A stretch of 64,000 nucleotides of DNA, from NCBI RefSeq assembly GCF_009695775.1, contig NZ_VUNG01000017.1, positions 1 through 64,000 of the forward strand, in the 5' to 3' direction. This DNA is from Hallella mizrahii (GTDB taxonomy: Bacteria > Bacteroidota > Bacteroidia > Bacteroidales > Bacteroidaceae). Numbering within the stretch: position 1 is the stretch's first letter; each line of letters opens with the position of its first letter. The position numbers and the translations under genes were made by a program. The notes under the pieces are model-generated. The model saw only the letters and a program-made list of their open reading frames with translations, was not told where the DNA came from and ran no database searches. This document shows positions 18,910-28,300 of this stretch, in pieces.

Positions 18910-18918
18910 TATATTTGC
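18910..18918 (+). promoter_or_regulatory. uvrB -7 element, near-leaderless
   Basis: TATATTTGC ends only four bases before the uvrB ATG at 18923. Initiation in Bacteroidota usually falls a few bases after the TTTG, so the transcript would begin at or almost at the start codon. No good TTTG is seen at the -33 position. Confidence 0.5.
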
Positions 18919-18922
18919 ACTT

Positions 18923-20962
18923 ATGAACTTCCAACTAACTTCAAAATACAAGCCAACAGGCGATCAGCCTCAGGCCATACGCCAACTGACAGAGGGCATC
19001 GAGCACGGCGATCCCGCACAAGTGTTGCTCGGCGTCACCGGGTCAGGCAAGACTTTCACTGTCGCCAACGTCATCGCCAACGTCAACAAGCCCACGCTGG
19101 TGCTCAGCCACAACAAGACGCTGGCCGCACAACTCTATGAGGAGATGAAAGGATTCTTCCCCAACAATGCCGTGGACTACTATGTCTCGTACTACGACTA
19201 CTACCAGCCCGAGGCTTACCTTCCGGCTACGGATCTGTATATCGAGAAGGATCTGGCCATCAACGAGGAAATCGACAAGTTGCGCCTCGCCGCTGTCAGT
19301 GATCTGCTCTCGGGTCGTCAGGATGTCATCGTGGTGTCGTCGGTGTCGTGTATCTATGGCATGGGCGGTCCCGTCGCCATGCAGGAAAGCATCATCGACA
19401 TCAAAAAAGGACAGAAAATCGACCGAAACGTGTTTCTGCGCAAGCTCGTCACCGCACTCTATGTCCGCAACGATATCGACCTGCAGCGTGGTTGCTTCTC
19501 GGTGAAGGGCGACACGGTAAACATCGCCATGGCCTATAGCGACAACATCCTGCGCGTGACTTGGTGGGACGACGAGATCGACAGCATCGAAGAATGCGAC
19601 GCTGTGACCATGCACACGCTTCAGCGCTTCGAAGACTATCACATCTATCCCGCCAACCTCTTTGTCACCACGCAGGAGCAAACCAACAGTGCCGTGAGTC
19701 ATATCCAGGACGATCTCGCCAAGCAGGTCGACTACTTCAAGGAGATGGGCGATGATCTGAAGGCGCAACGCATCAAGGAACGCGTGGAGTACGACCTGGA
19801 GATGATCAAGGAACTCGGGCATTGCTCGGGCATCGAGAACTATTCCCGCTACTTCGACGGCCGTGAACCGGGACAGCGTCCTTACTGTCTGCTCGACTTC
19901 TTCCCCAAAGACTATCTGATGGTCATCGACGAGAGTCACGTCAGCGTACCGCAGATCAGTGCGATGTACGGCGGCGACCGTGCCCGCAAGCAAAACCTCG
20001 TGCAATATGGTTTCCGCCTTCCGGCAGCCTTCGACAACCGTCCGCTGCGCTTCGAGGAGTTCCACGAGATGATCCACCAGGTCATCTATGTCTCTGCCAC
20101 ACCGGCCGACTATGAACTTCAGGAGGCTGACGGCGTCGTCGTGGAACAGCTCATCCGACCCACGGGACTGCTCGACCCAGAGATAGAGGTACGCCCCTCG
20201 GAAAACCAAATCGACGATCTGCTCGACGAGATCCTTACACGCAGCCACCGCGACGAGCGCGTGCTCGTCACCACACTGACCAAACGCATGGCCGAGGAAC
20301 TCACCGAATACCTGCTCAACCACGGCGTGAAGGCCAACTACATCCATAGCGACGTGGCCACGCTCGACCGTGTGCAGATCATGAACGACCTGCGCGCCGG
20401 TGTCTATGACGTACTTGTCGGCGTGAACCTTCTGCGTGAAGGTCTCGACCTGCCGGAGGTTTCTCTTGTCGCCATCCTCGATGCCGACAAGGAAGGATTC
20501 CTGCGTTCCCACCGCTCACTGACGCAGACTGCCGGTCGTGCCGCACGTAATGTCAACGGCAAGGTGATCATGTATGCCGACACCATCACCGAAAGCATGC
20601 AGAAAACCATCGACGAGACAGCTCGAAGAAGAAGCATCCAGCTCAAATACAACGAGGAACATCACATCACGCCCAAGCAGATCGTCAAGGCCATCAAAAG
20701 CTCCATGCCACAGGCCAAGAGCGAGGAGACGAGCATGCGCCGAGCCACAGACAAGCCGATTGCGTACAGCGGACCGGAAGAAACCACTGAAGTGGCTGCC
20801 GACCCAATCATCCTGCGCATGACAAGACCGGAGTTGGAGAAGAGCATCGCCAACACCAAGGCGCTCATGGAGCAGGCTGCCAAAGATCTCGACTTCATAC
20901 AAGCCGCACAATATCGCGACGAGATCGTAAGGCTCGAAAAGGAGTTGGAGCTGAAAAAATAA
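18923..20962 (+). CDS. uvrB: Excinuclease ABC subunit B
   Basis: UvrB is the damage-verifying helicase-like subunit of nucleotide excision repair. It receives damage from UvrA and recruits UvrC. The 679-residue protein has a Walker A motif (GVTGSGKTFT), the damage-probing beta-hairpin (SYYDYYQPEAYLPATD), helicase motifs including VIDESH and QTAGRAARN, and a C-terminal UVR motif that binds UvrC (DFIQAAQYRDEI). The ATG at 18923 (MNFQLTSKYKPTGDQP) matches the family N terminus. A stem (20970-20976 with 20986-20992) follows the stop codon. Confidence 0.97.
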   Translation: MNFQLTSKYKPTGDQPQAIRQLTEGIEHGDPAQVLLGVTGSGKTFTVANVIANVNKPTLVLSHNKTLAAQLYEEMKGFFPNNAVDYYVSYYDYYQPEAYLPATDLYIEKDLAINEEIDKLRLAAVSDLLSGRQDVIVVSSVSCIYGMGGPVAMQESIIDIKKGQKIDRNVFLRKLVTALYVRNDIDLQRGCFSVKGDTVNIAMAYSDNILRVTWWDDEIDSIEECDAVTMHTLQRFEDYHIYPANLFVTTQEQTNSAVSHIQDDLAKQVDYFKEMGDDLKAQRIKERVEYDLEMIKELGHCSGIENYSRYFDGREPGQRPYCLLDFFPKDYLMVIDESHVSVPQISAMYGGDRARKQNLVQYGFRLPAAFDNRPLRFEEFHEMIHQVIYVSATPADYELQEADGVVVEQLIRPTGLLDPEIEVRPSENQIDDLLDEILTRSHRDERVLVTTLTKRMAEELTEYLLNHGVKANYIHSDVATLDRVQIMNDLRAGVYDVLVGVNLLREGLDLPEVSLVAILDADKEGFLRSHRSLTQTAGRAARNVNGKVIMYADTITESMQKTIDETARRRSIQLKYNEEHHITPKQIVKAIKSSMPQAKSEETSMRRATDKPIAYSGPEETTEVAADPIILRMTRPELEKSIANTKALMEQAAKDLDFIQAAQYRDEIVRLEKELELKK

Positions 20963-20969
20963 TGAGAGA

Positions 20970-20992
20970 GACAGGGGCTAAAACGCCCTGTC
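20970..20992 (+). terminator. Possible uvrB terminator
   Basis: GACAGGG pairs with CCCTGTC around a short loop and is followed by a pyrimidine-rich, T-containing tract. From there to 21150 the sequence is low-complexity, with repeated CTTCTAT-type words, and I see no gene in it. Confidence 0.5.
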
Positions 20993-21161
20993 GCTTCTCT
21001 CAAACGCCCTATCCTCTCTATAAATTCTATGACTTCTAATGCTTCTATCATCGGGGATAAGATCATGGAAACATCCGAGGCCCTATAACTTCTATGGCAT
21101 CTATAGCTTCTTTCATCTCTCTTTCTTCTATACCAAACAAACGTTAAAACCCACACCCCGG

Positions 21162-21193
21162 CTTTGTAATACCACATTATTTCGTAACTTTGC
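21162..21193 (+). promoter_or_regulatory. Promoter of the DUF4468 gene
   Basis: TTTG (21162-21165), a 19-nt spacer and TAACTTTGC (21185-21193) lie 24 nt before the ATG. Both elements match the Bacteroidota consensus. Confidence 0.75.
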
Positions 21194-21217
21194 AATAATA
21201 TAGACAAACATTGGATT

Positions 21218-21883
21218 ATGAAAAAAATCATCATAGCGTTGTTGGCCTTCCTGCCCCTGACTTGCATGGCCCAAAACACGTGGGAAGCCCCTACTGTAGA
21301 CTCTACACAGATCAAGGCTGAGCAAGCCCAAAAGGCAAAGGCTGAAGCACAGAAGAAATTGGAAAATGCCAAATATCTCGCCGGGGCCGTACCCGAAACA
21401 GACGGGAAAGTAGTCTTCACCCTCGACCGCGATGTGCCCGGAAAGACCGCTGACCAAATCTATTCCGCCGTCTTTGCTGCCCTGCAGGCACTCACACAAG
21501 AGCAATGCGAGTTCCCCAACAGCAAGATATCCGTGGTCAACAAAGGCGAGCACACCATTGCAGCACGATACAAGGAGTGGCTGGTGTTTCAGAGTACCTT
21601 CCTCTCGCTCGACCGCACCGTGTTTAACTATACGATCATCGCCAAGGCTACCGACGGCCACATTCACTGCACGCTGGAGCGCATCTCCTATCAGTATGAG
21701 ATGGACCGCGGTGATTCCGAGGGCATGTCGGTCAAGGCTGAAGACTGGATCACGGACAAATATGCGCTGAACAAGAAAAAGACCAAACTGCTCAAAGGCA
21801 GCGGCAAGTTCCGCCGAAAGACCATCGACCGCAAGGACAACATCTTCGGAAAGCTCTGCCAAGCCCTGCAGATCAAATACTGA
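21218..21883 (+). CDS. DUF4468 domain secreted protein
   Basis: This 221-residue protein has a signal peptide (MKKIIIALLAFLPLTCMAQ) and a Gln/Lys/Ala-rich helical stretch. It then carries a DUF4468 domain with a TBP-like fold (about residues 65-180, GKVVFTLDRDVPGKTADQIY). The family is confined to Bacteroidota and its function is unknown. The Cys before MAQ could suggest a lipoprotein, but the spacing fits signal peptidase I better. It has its own promoter and precedes a small membrane protein and a putative porin. Confidence 0.75.
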   Translation: MKKIIIALLAFLPLTCMAQNTWEAPTVDSTQIKAEQAQKAKAEAQKKLENAKYLAGAVPETDGKVVFTLDRDVPGKTADQIYSAVFAALQALTQEQCEFPNSKISVVNKGEHTIAARYKEWLVFQSTFLSLDRTVFNYTIIAKATDGHIHCTLERISYQYEMDRGDSEGMSVKAEDWITDKYALNKKKTKLLKGSGKFRRKTIDRKDNIFGKLCQALQIKY

Positions 21884-21970
21884 TCCCTCCTCACCCAATA
21901 TACCCGCGCGTCACCCCCCATGCCACTTACCCTTCCACAGGTTGGCAACCATAAAACAAAAGATTGACAG

Positions 21971-22192
21971 ATGGACGACAACTCACAAATCGAACACCGC
22001 AGCAGGCTCGAACCTATCAAACAAAAGGGACAATATCCCGTGTTGCGCAACTGGCTCAACGCCATCTTTATGATTGGCGCAATTATCGGCGTTGCCGTGT
22101 TCTATTGGTCCGACGATACCGTCGGCACGATCATCATTCTCGCTTCCATGGTTTTCAAAATCATCGAATGCGGTTTAAGATTCCTGAAATGA
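21971..22192 (+). CDS. Small two-helix membrane protein
   Basis: This 73-residue protein has a polar N terminus (MDDNSQIEHRSRLEPIK) and two hydrophobic segments (LNAIFMIGAIIGVAVFYW, VGTIIILASMVFKIIE). Its stop codon overlaps the start codon of the next gene as ATGA, so it is very likely translated together with the putative porin. Its role is unknown; help in exporting or inserting the porin is only a guess. Confidence 0.7.
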   Translation: MDDNSQIEHRSRLEPIKQKGQYPVLRNWLNAIFMIGAIIGVAVFYWSDDTVGTIIILASMVFKIIECGLRFLK

Positions 22193-24519
22193 AGAAGATA
22201 CTCTCGCTGCTCTTCCTTCTCGCTATCCATTTCTCACTGTCTATGGCGCAAAACACCTTAGACAATGACAACTTCAACCAAATCAACGAGAACGGAGACA
22301 TCAGCCGCAGAAGCGGAAGAAACAACACCGACTCGCTCGGATCGGACAAAGAGATTCCAAAGGGAATCTATGTCTGGACCATTGACGAACGCTTTGGCGA
22401 CCGCACGCCCGCACCCCTCGACACCATGTCGCACATGTTTCCAAACACTGTCTTCGCCACGGGACTTCGTGGTGAATACAACACCACGGGCAACCTCGGA
22501 TCGGCACGGCAGGCACGCATCTTCATCGACCGAAACAGCCAGGGACAGTTTATCTTCACCCAACCCTACGACTATTTTGTAAAGCCCGTCAGCGAGTTTC
22601 ACTTCACCAACACGCTTTCTCCCTTCACCAACCTGACGTACAACAATTGCGGCGACCGCACCAATGGTGAAGATCACTTCACGGCGAAGTTCGGCGTCAA
22701 CGCTGGCAAGAAACTCGGCGTCGGATTCAACTTCGACTATATCTACGCGCGTGGCTATTACGACAGTCAGGCGGCATCGCATTTCAACTATACCATGTAC
22801 GGCTCCTACCTTGGAGAGCGATACCAGGCCCACCTTCTCGCTTCTACCAACCACGAGAAGGTGACTGAGAACGGCGGTATCACCAACGACGACTATATCA
22901 CGCATCCCGAGGCCTTCACCGACAACTATGCCGAAAACGAGATCCCGACGATGCTCACGCAAAACTGGAACCGCAACGACAACCAGCACGTCTTCTTCTC
23001 CCAGCGCTACAGCATCGGATTCAACCGCAAAGTGCCTATGACCGCCGAAGAGATTAAGGCGAAGAAGTTTGCCATGGCGTCCAAGAAAGAAGAACAGGAA
23101 AAGAAGGACAAGGAAAAACTCGAGAAAGAGGCCGCAAAACGTGGCGCAAAACTCTCTGAGAAGGATCTCAAGAACAAGAAGACGTTTGCCGGAAGACCCG
23201 ACGACGCCAAGATCGCTGAAGGTCCTGCCAAGAACGACTCCATCGCCAAAGGCGGACGCATCAGCGTCAGCAGCAAGGCAGTTGCCGACAGCCTCATCGC
23301 TGCCGAGAAAAAAGCCAAGGCCGACACCTCGTGGCTCAAAAACGAATACGTGCCGGTCACCAGCTTCATCCATACCATCGCCTTTGACAACTACCGACGC
23401 ATCTACGAGGCTTATCAGACTCCCGGAAACTATTATCTCGACAAATACACAGTAGCCGAGAAGCTCTCCGGCGACTCTATCTATGACCAGACCAAGAGTT
23501 GGACATTGCGCAACACATTTGCCATCTCGCTGCTCGAAGGGTTCAACAAATGGGTCAAGACGGGGGCAAAGATCTTTGCCGAGCACGAGCTGCGCCATTT
23601 CACGCTTCCCGACTCAGCCGGCGTCAGTTCTTGGAACGAGAACGCACTGAGCATTGGCGCGCAACTCAGCAAGACGCAGGGACAGACGCTCCACTACAAC
23701 GTGACCGGACAGCTCGGCGTGGCAGGTATCAACGCCGGTGAGATACACATCAACGGCGGCGTGGACCTCAACTTCCCGCTTTTCAAGGACACGATGACGC
23801 TCGCCGCCTCAGGATTCTACGCCCACGAGAAACCCTCATTCTACTATCGCCACTATCAGAGTCGACACTACTGGTGGGACGATGAGGACATGAGCATGAT
23901 CGATCACCTCCATCTGCAAGGACTGCTCAACTACCAGAAGACACGCACGCAACTGCGCTTTGCCTTCGACGAGCTACACAACTACACCTATTTCTCCACG
24001 GGTTACACCACCGAGAACGATCAACGCATATATAATAAGATGTCGGTCAACCAAGCCAGCTCGCCCATCAGCGTGTTCACAGCCGAAGCACGACAGAACA
24101 TCACCTTTGGACTCCTCAACTGGGAAACCGTGGCCACCGTGCAGAAATCGACGGATGAAGACGCACTGCCCCTGCCATTGCTGAATGTCTACACCAATCT
24201 CTATCTGAAGTTCAAGATTGCCCACGTGCTGAAATGCGACTTAGGCGGTGACCTCCGCTACTTCACCGAGTACAACGCACCGGAATATGTGCCGGGCATC
24301 GGACAGTACGCCGTACAGGCCAACGACAGCAAGGTGAAAATCGGCAACTGCCCGATCATCAACGTCTATGCCAATTTCCACCTCCAGCACACCCGTTTCT
24401 TCGTGATGATGAGCCACGTCAATGCCAGCATAGGCAAGAAAAACTATTTCTTCGCTCCCCACTATCCGCTCAACGGCAGCGTGCTCCGCTTTGGCATCAG
24501 CTGGAACTTCTTCAACTAA
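22189..24519 (+). CDS. Putative porin (PF14121-type outer-membrane barrel)
   Basis: This 776-residue protein has a signal peptide (MKKILSLLFLLAIHFSLSMAQ) and many amphipathic, aromatic strands ending in a terminal FFN. The segments TIDERFGDRTPAPLDT and FHFTNTLSPFTNLTYN are typical of the Bacteroidota putative porin family. A highly charged Lys/Glu insert (about residues 285-350) interrupts the barrel. The start is set at 22189, because the upstream extension of the frame overlaps the small membrane gene and lacks a signal. Start and stop overlap that gene as ATGA. The substrate is unknown. Confidence 0.8.
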   Translation: MKKILSLLFLLAIHFSLSMAQNTLDNDNFNQINENGDISRRSGRNNTDSLGSDKEIPKGIYVWTIDERFGDRTPAPLDTMSHMFPNTVFATGLRGEYNTTGNLGSARQARIFIDRNSQGQFIFTQPYDYFVKPVSEFHFTNTLSPFTNLTYNNCGDRTNGEDHFTAKFGVNAGKKLGVGFNFDYIYARGYYDSQAASHFNYTMYGSYLGERYQAHLLASTNHEKVTENGGITNDDYITHPEAFTDNYAENEIPTMLTQNWNRNDNQHVFFSQRYSIGFNRKVPMTAEEIKAKKFAMASKKEEQEKKDKEKLEKEAAKRGAKLSEKDLKNKKTFAGRPDDAKIAEGPAKNDSIAKGGRISVSSKAVADSLIAAEKKAKADTSWLKNEYVPVTSFIHTIAFDNYRRIYEAYQTPGNYYLDKYTVAEKLSGDSIYDQTKSWTLRNTFAISLLEGFNKWVKTGAKIFAEHELRHFTLPDSAGVSSWNENALSIGAQLSKTQGQTLHYNVTGQLGVAGINAGEIHINGGVDLNFPLFKDTMTLAASGFYAHEKPSFYYRHYQSRHYWWDDEDMSMIDHLHLQGLLNYQKTRTQLRFAFDELHNYTYFSTGYTTENDQRIYNKMSVNQASSPISVFTAEARQNITFGLLNWETVATVQKSTDEDALPLPLLNVYTNLYLKFKIAHVLKCDLGGDLRYFTEYNAPEYVPGIGQYAVQANDSKVKIGNCPIINVYANFHLQHTRFFVMMSHVNASIGKKNYFFAPHYPLNGSVLRFGISWNFFN

Positions 24520-24670
24520 CAGTGAAGTAAAGCAAGATTAAAGATATTGACAAAAACACATCACCGCGTAGTTTCATTCTAGAGAAGTCCCTACGCACTG
24601 TACACGGGAAAATCGGCTTCATCCAAGCAAAAAAACGATTTTCCTTTGTCAGAACACTGGTTTGACCTTG

Positions 24671-24731
24671 TCATCTCGGTTGTTTGACCAGATGAAACAA
24701 CTGAGATGAGCGGGTCAAACAACTGAGATGA
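24671..24731. repeat. 19-bp inverted repeat with internal direct repeat
   Basis: The arms 24671-24689 and 24713-24731 are reverse complements with one mismatch. Part of the right arm (AACAACTGAGATGA) recurs in the loop at 24696-24709. The layout looks like a repeated binding site or a mobile-element end. Confidence 0.5.
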
Positions 24732-24737
24732 CAGCAA

Positions 24738-24795
24738 GAAAAAGGTACTTTGACGCGAATTCTATATGAGAATTCCATCGTCAAAGTACTTTTTT
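24738..24795. terminator. Strong two-part hairpin, likely bidirectional terminator
   Basis: An outer 11-bp stem (24745-24755 with 24779-24789) and an inner 7-bp GAATTCT/AGAATTC stem are separated by a small internal loop. It has an A-rich flank on the left and a T run on the right. It could end the porin transcript 220 nt upstream. Confidence 0.65.
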
Positions 24796-25256
24796 TCATG
24801 GTAGAGAAATACAAAGTATGTATAACTTGCTACAAATCAAGGCTTTACAGAAAACTGTCTAAAAATCGCGCAAATCAGAGCAAGGTATGGTTTGCTTCAG
24901 AAAATCGCAGCCACGCAGGCGGAAAATTGTCAGTTTATACAACAATCCATACCATCCGACTTCATTTGGATCAGGTGATCGCTTTTGTCCAAGTTTTCCC
25001 CAACCTTTCCTTTTCGTAACGATTCACCGAATTCTTTTCGGTTGATAGCATCCACTTTGTTTTGGTGGTATTACCTTGTTAACAGTACCGTATGCGGTGA
25101 GACCGTTGGAGCAGACAATGTCACGACCACTGGAGAAGTCCGTAAGTAGTTATTCGTTAGAAGTAAACTTTTGCAGCGTTGTCTTTTTATTTTTCTGTCT
25201 TTCGAAACAAAATTGTTGAATAGCTACTCTTTTTCGTCTCGTTCACCAGTATAGAT

Positions 25257-25288
25257 TTTGTCAATTCCATTTATTTTTGTAACTTTAC
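25257..25288 (+). promoter_or_regulatory. HTCS promoter
   Basis: TTTG (25257-25260), 19 nt, then TAACTTTAC (25280-25288), 21 nt before the ATG at 25309. The final C replaces the usual GC, so it is a slightly weak form. Confidence 0.6.
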
Positions 25289-25308
25289 AAACGTAAAGAT
25301 CCCATTAC

Positions 25309-28300
25309 ATGAACTGTTACCAACAACTGAGAACTATATGGATTTTAACGCTATTGCTGGCCGGCTTCCTCACTGCGCACGCGCAGGACGAGGTGCCACA
25401 CTTCTTCCGACTGACCTACAACAACGGACTGTCGGACAACAAGGTCAACTGTATCATTAAAAGTCACGAAGGATACATTTGGGCAGGCACGCCACAAGGC
25501 CTCAACCGCTATGACGGCTTTCGCATACGAGTCTTTTACGCCAACCCCCGTGCACCCCATACGCTACCCGACAACAACATTCTCAACCTCTACGAGGATG
25601 CTGAGGGGCAACTGTGGGTCAACACGCCAGCAGGACACTGCCGCTTCAATCCTAAGACAGAACAAGTCAACAGAAACACTGACCAATGGTTGCATCAGCA
25701 CCATGTCAGCGGGCATTTGCTGATGATGGACACTGACAAAAAACATAATCTCTGGATTTTGGCGGTCAGTCCTAACAAGCTCTACTACTATGATTTTCAG
25801 CGCCGTCACGCGACAGTGATGAAGGTGAGCCCACGACAGCTCAACAATGTCACCTCCATCCATGCCGAGGAGAAAGGACTATGTCTGGTCTACAACCGCG
25901 GCGCCATGGCGTGGGTCGACCGCAATAGCGGCACGATAGCGTGGACTGACCACTACATTCCCAACCACGACGCCACACCCAACCAGCATTATCACACCAT
26001 CATCGACCGGCAGGGCAACCGATGGGCTTGGGCAGAAAACAAGGCCTACTGCTATCAGCGCAGCATCCACGCCTGGCGGCTCATCTACGACAGACCAGTC
26101 AACGACGTGGCCTTGGACCACGGGGGGCATGTGCTGCTCGCCACAGACCACAACGGACTGGTCATGCTCGACAAGAAGGGAAAGGAGCTGAATCATTGGC
26201 TCAACCTCCCTACCGACTCCCGCTCGTTGTCGGACAACACGCTGCAATGCCTCTATGTCGACGATCACGACGCCCTGTGGATCGGCTTCTACCGCATGGG
26301 CATGGCCGTGCGCGCCACACAGCACAGTCTCTTTAAACTCATTCCCCTGGGCGACATCTGCACGATGACACAGGGACGCGACGGATATATCTGGCTCGGC
26401 ACCAACGACAACGGCATCTGGAGATATGATCTGAAGAAAAACCTCCGGCACATCTCTCCCGCACAAAGCGGACTCTCATCCGAGGTCATCGTCGCAGCCC
26501 TGACTGACAAGGACGGCAGCCTATGGTTCGGATCCTATCAGGGCGGACTCGCCCACCTCAAAGACGGCAGATGGACCACCTACCGGCAACACAACTCCCA
26601 GCTTGCCATCAACAGCGTATGGGCGCTGGCACAACTGCATGATGGAAGTATCGCCATCGCCACACTCGGTGGCGGACTACAGATCCTGGACTGCCAAAGC
26701 GGTAAGTTCACCACCTACAACACCCGCAACAGCAACATCACCTCTGACTACCTCTCCAGTCTGTCGGTGGCTGCCGACGGCACCCTGGCCATCGGACACT
26801 CACAGGGCATCTCGCTGCTCCGCCCGGGAAAGCACAGATTTCAGAACATTGGACAGTCTGGAGACCCGAAAGGCAACAAACTCACAAGTCTGTCTGTCAA
26901 CCAAGTACTCTACGACACCCATGCCCGACTGTGGATTGCCAACACTTCCGGACTGAACGTCCTTGAGCCCAACGGACAACAGCTCAACGAGGTGAACCTG
27001 CAAAACCAAAATTCCCATACCGAGGTCTGTGCACTCGCCGAGGACCACTACCATAACATCTGGGCCAGCACGAGTAACGGCCTCATGCGCATCTCGGTCC
27101 AACAAAGTAAAGACGGCAGCCGGTACCTTGTCACACCTTACGGTCATGCAGGTGGCTTGCAAAACCGATTGTTCAACAAACGGTCAATTCTCTGCCTGCG
27201 CGACGGCCGCGTACTTGTGGGTGGCATCGACGGCATCAACATCGTACTGCCCTGGAAAGCCCGACAGCAACAAAGCAAAGCGCATCTGATCTTCAGTGGT
27301 CTGACGCTCTTTGACCATGTAGTGGGCGTGGGTGACTCAATCAATGGACACGTAGTCCTCACGCAGTCGCTCAACAGCCTGCGCAAGCTGGTACTCAACC
27401 ACGACGAAAACACATTTACCATACAACTGGCCACGACGCTCGCAGGACAGCAGACTCAGCCACAGATACTCTATCGCCTTCGTGGTGAGGAAAAACAGTG
27501 GTCTGTCGCATCCGGCAATGATCCCTGTGTGCATCTGACCAATCTCTCTCCAGGAAAATACACCTTGGAAGTCAGACTGACCGATGCCAACGGCCTGCCC
27601 TCACAGCAGATTGAACAGATGAGCATTGTGATCCGACAACCATTTTACCTGCAGCCATGGGCACTGCTCATCTATCTGACGTTGGCAGCCTTGGCTGTTT
27701 GGAACGGACGCAGAAGGTGGAGACTACGCAGAACGAATGAGTTGGAGAAAATGGAACTCAAGAAGCAAAAAGAGATCGAAGAGGCCAAGATGGTCTTCTT
27801 CACCAATATCAGCCACGAGCTGCGCACTCCACTGACTCTCATCATTGCGCCCATAGAGAGCATGATGAAGCAAAACTACGACACGGCAACGCTCCATAAG
27901 CTTCACCTCATCAACCGCAATGCACACCAACTGCTGATGATGGTCAACAAAATGCTGGACCTCAGACGCATCATGCGAGGAAAAGAAAAGATTGCTCTCA
28001 GCACGGGCGACCTGATCACTTTCGTGCATGAGCTGTGCGAACCGTTTGCCTCGCTGTCAGAGAAAGCCATCACGCTGACGTTCCATACCGACGTGGCCCG
28101 ACTCACACTGGCATTTGACAAAGGTAAAGTAGACAGGATGGTCACCAACCTGCTGTCAAATGCCTATAAGTTCACACCACAAGGTGGGCGCGTCGACGTC
28201 ACCGTCAGCCTTGAGGACCATCGCCAGGTGCTCATCAGCGTGGCGGACAACGGGCCGGGAATCAGCGACCAGGACAAGGCTCATCTCTTTGAGCGCTTCT

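Larger units (their letters stand above)
24520..25308. other. Long intergenic region before the HTCS
   Basis: This 789-nt stretch has no convincing gene. It contains the two inverted-repeat structures described separately (24671-24731 and 24738-24795) and the HTCS promoter near its right end. On the minus strand, 25024-25130 keeps a short protein-like reading (DFSSGRDIVCSNGLTAYG) with no start codon. That may be a gene relic. Confidence 0.5.

Noticed and set aside
19043..20512. 489-codon open frame antisense to uvrB
   Set aside because: The uvrB reading carries all family motifs; the antisense product has none.
20993..21150. Repeated CTTCTAT-type words as a repeat array
   Set aside because: The words vary in length and spacing and have no constant unit, so this is treated as low-complexity sequence and not as a CRISPR or tandem array.
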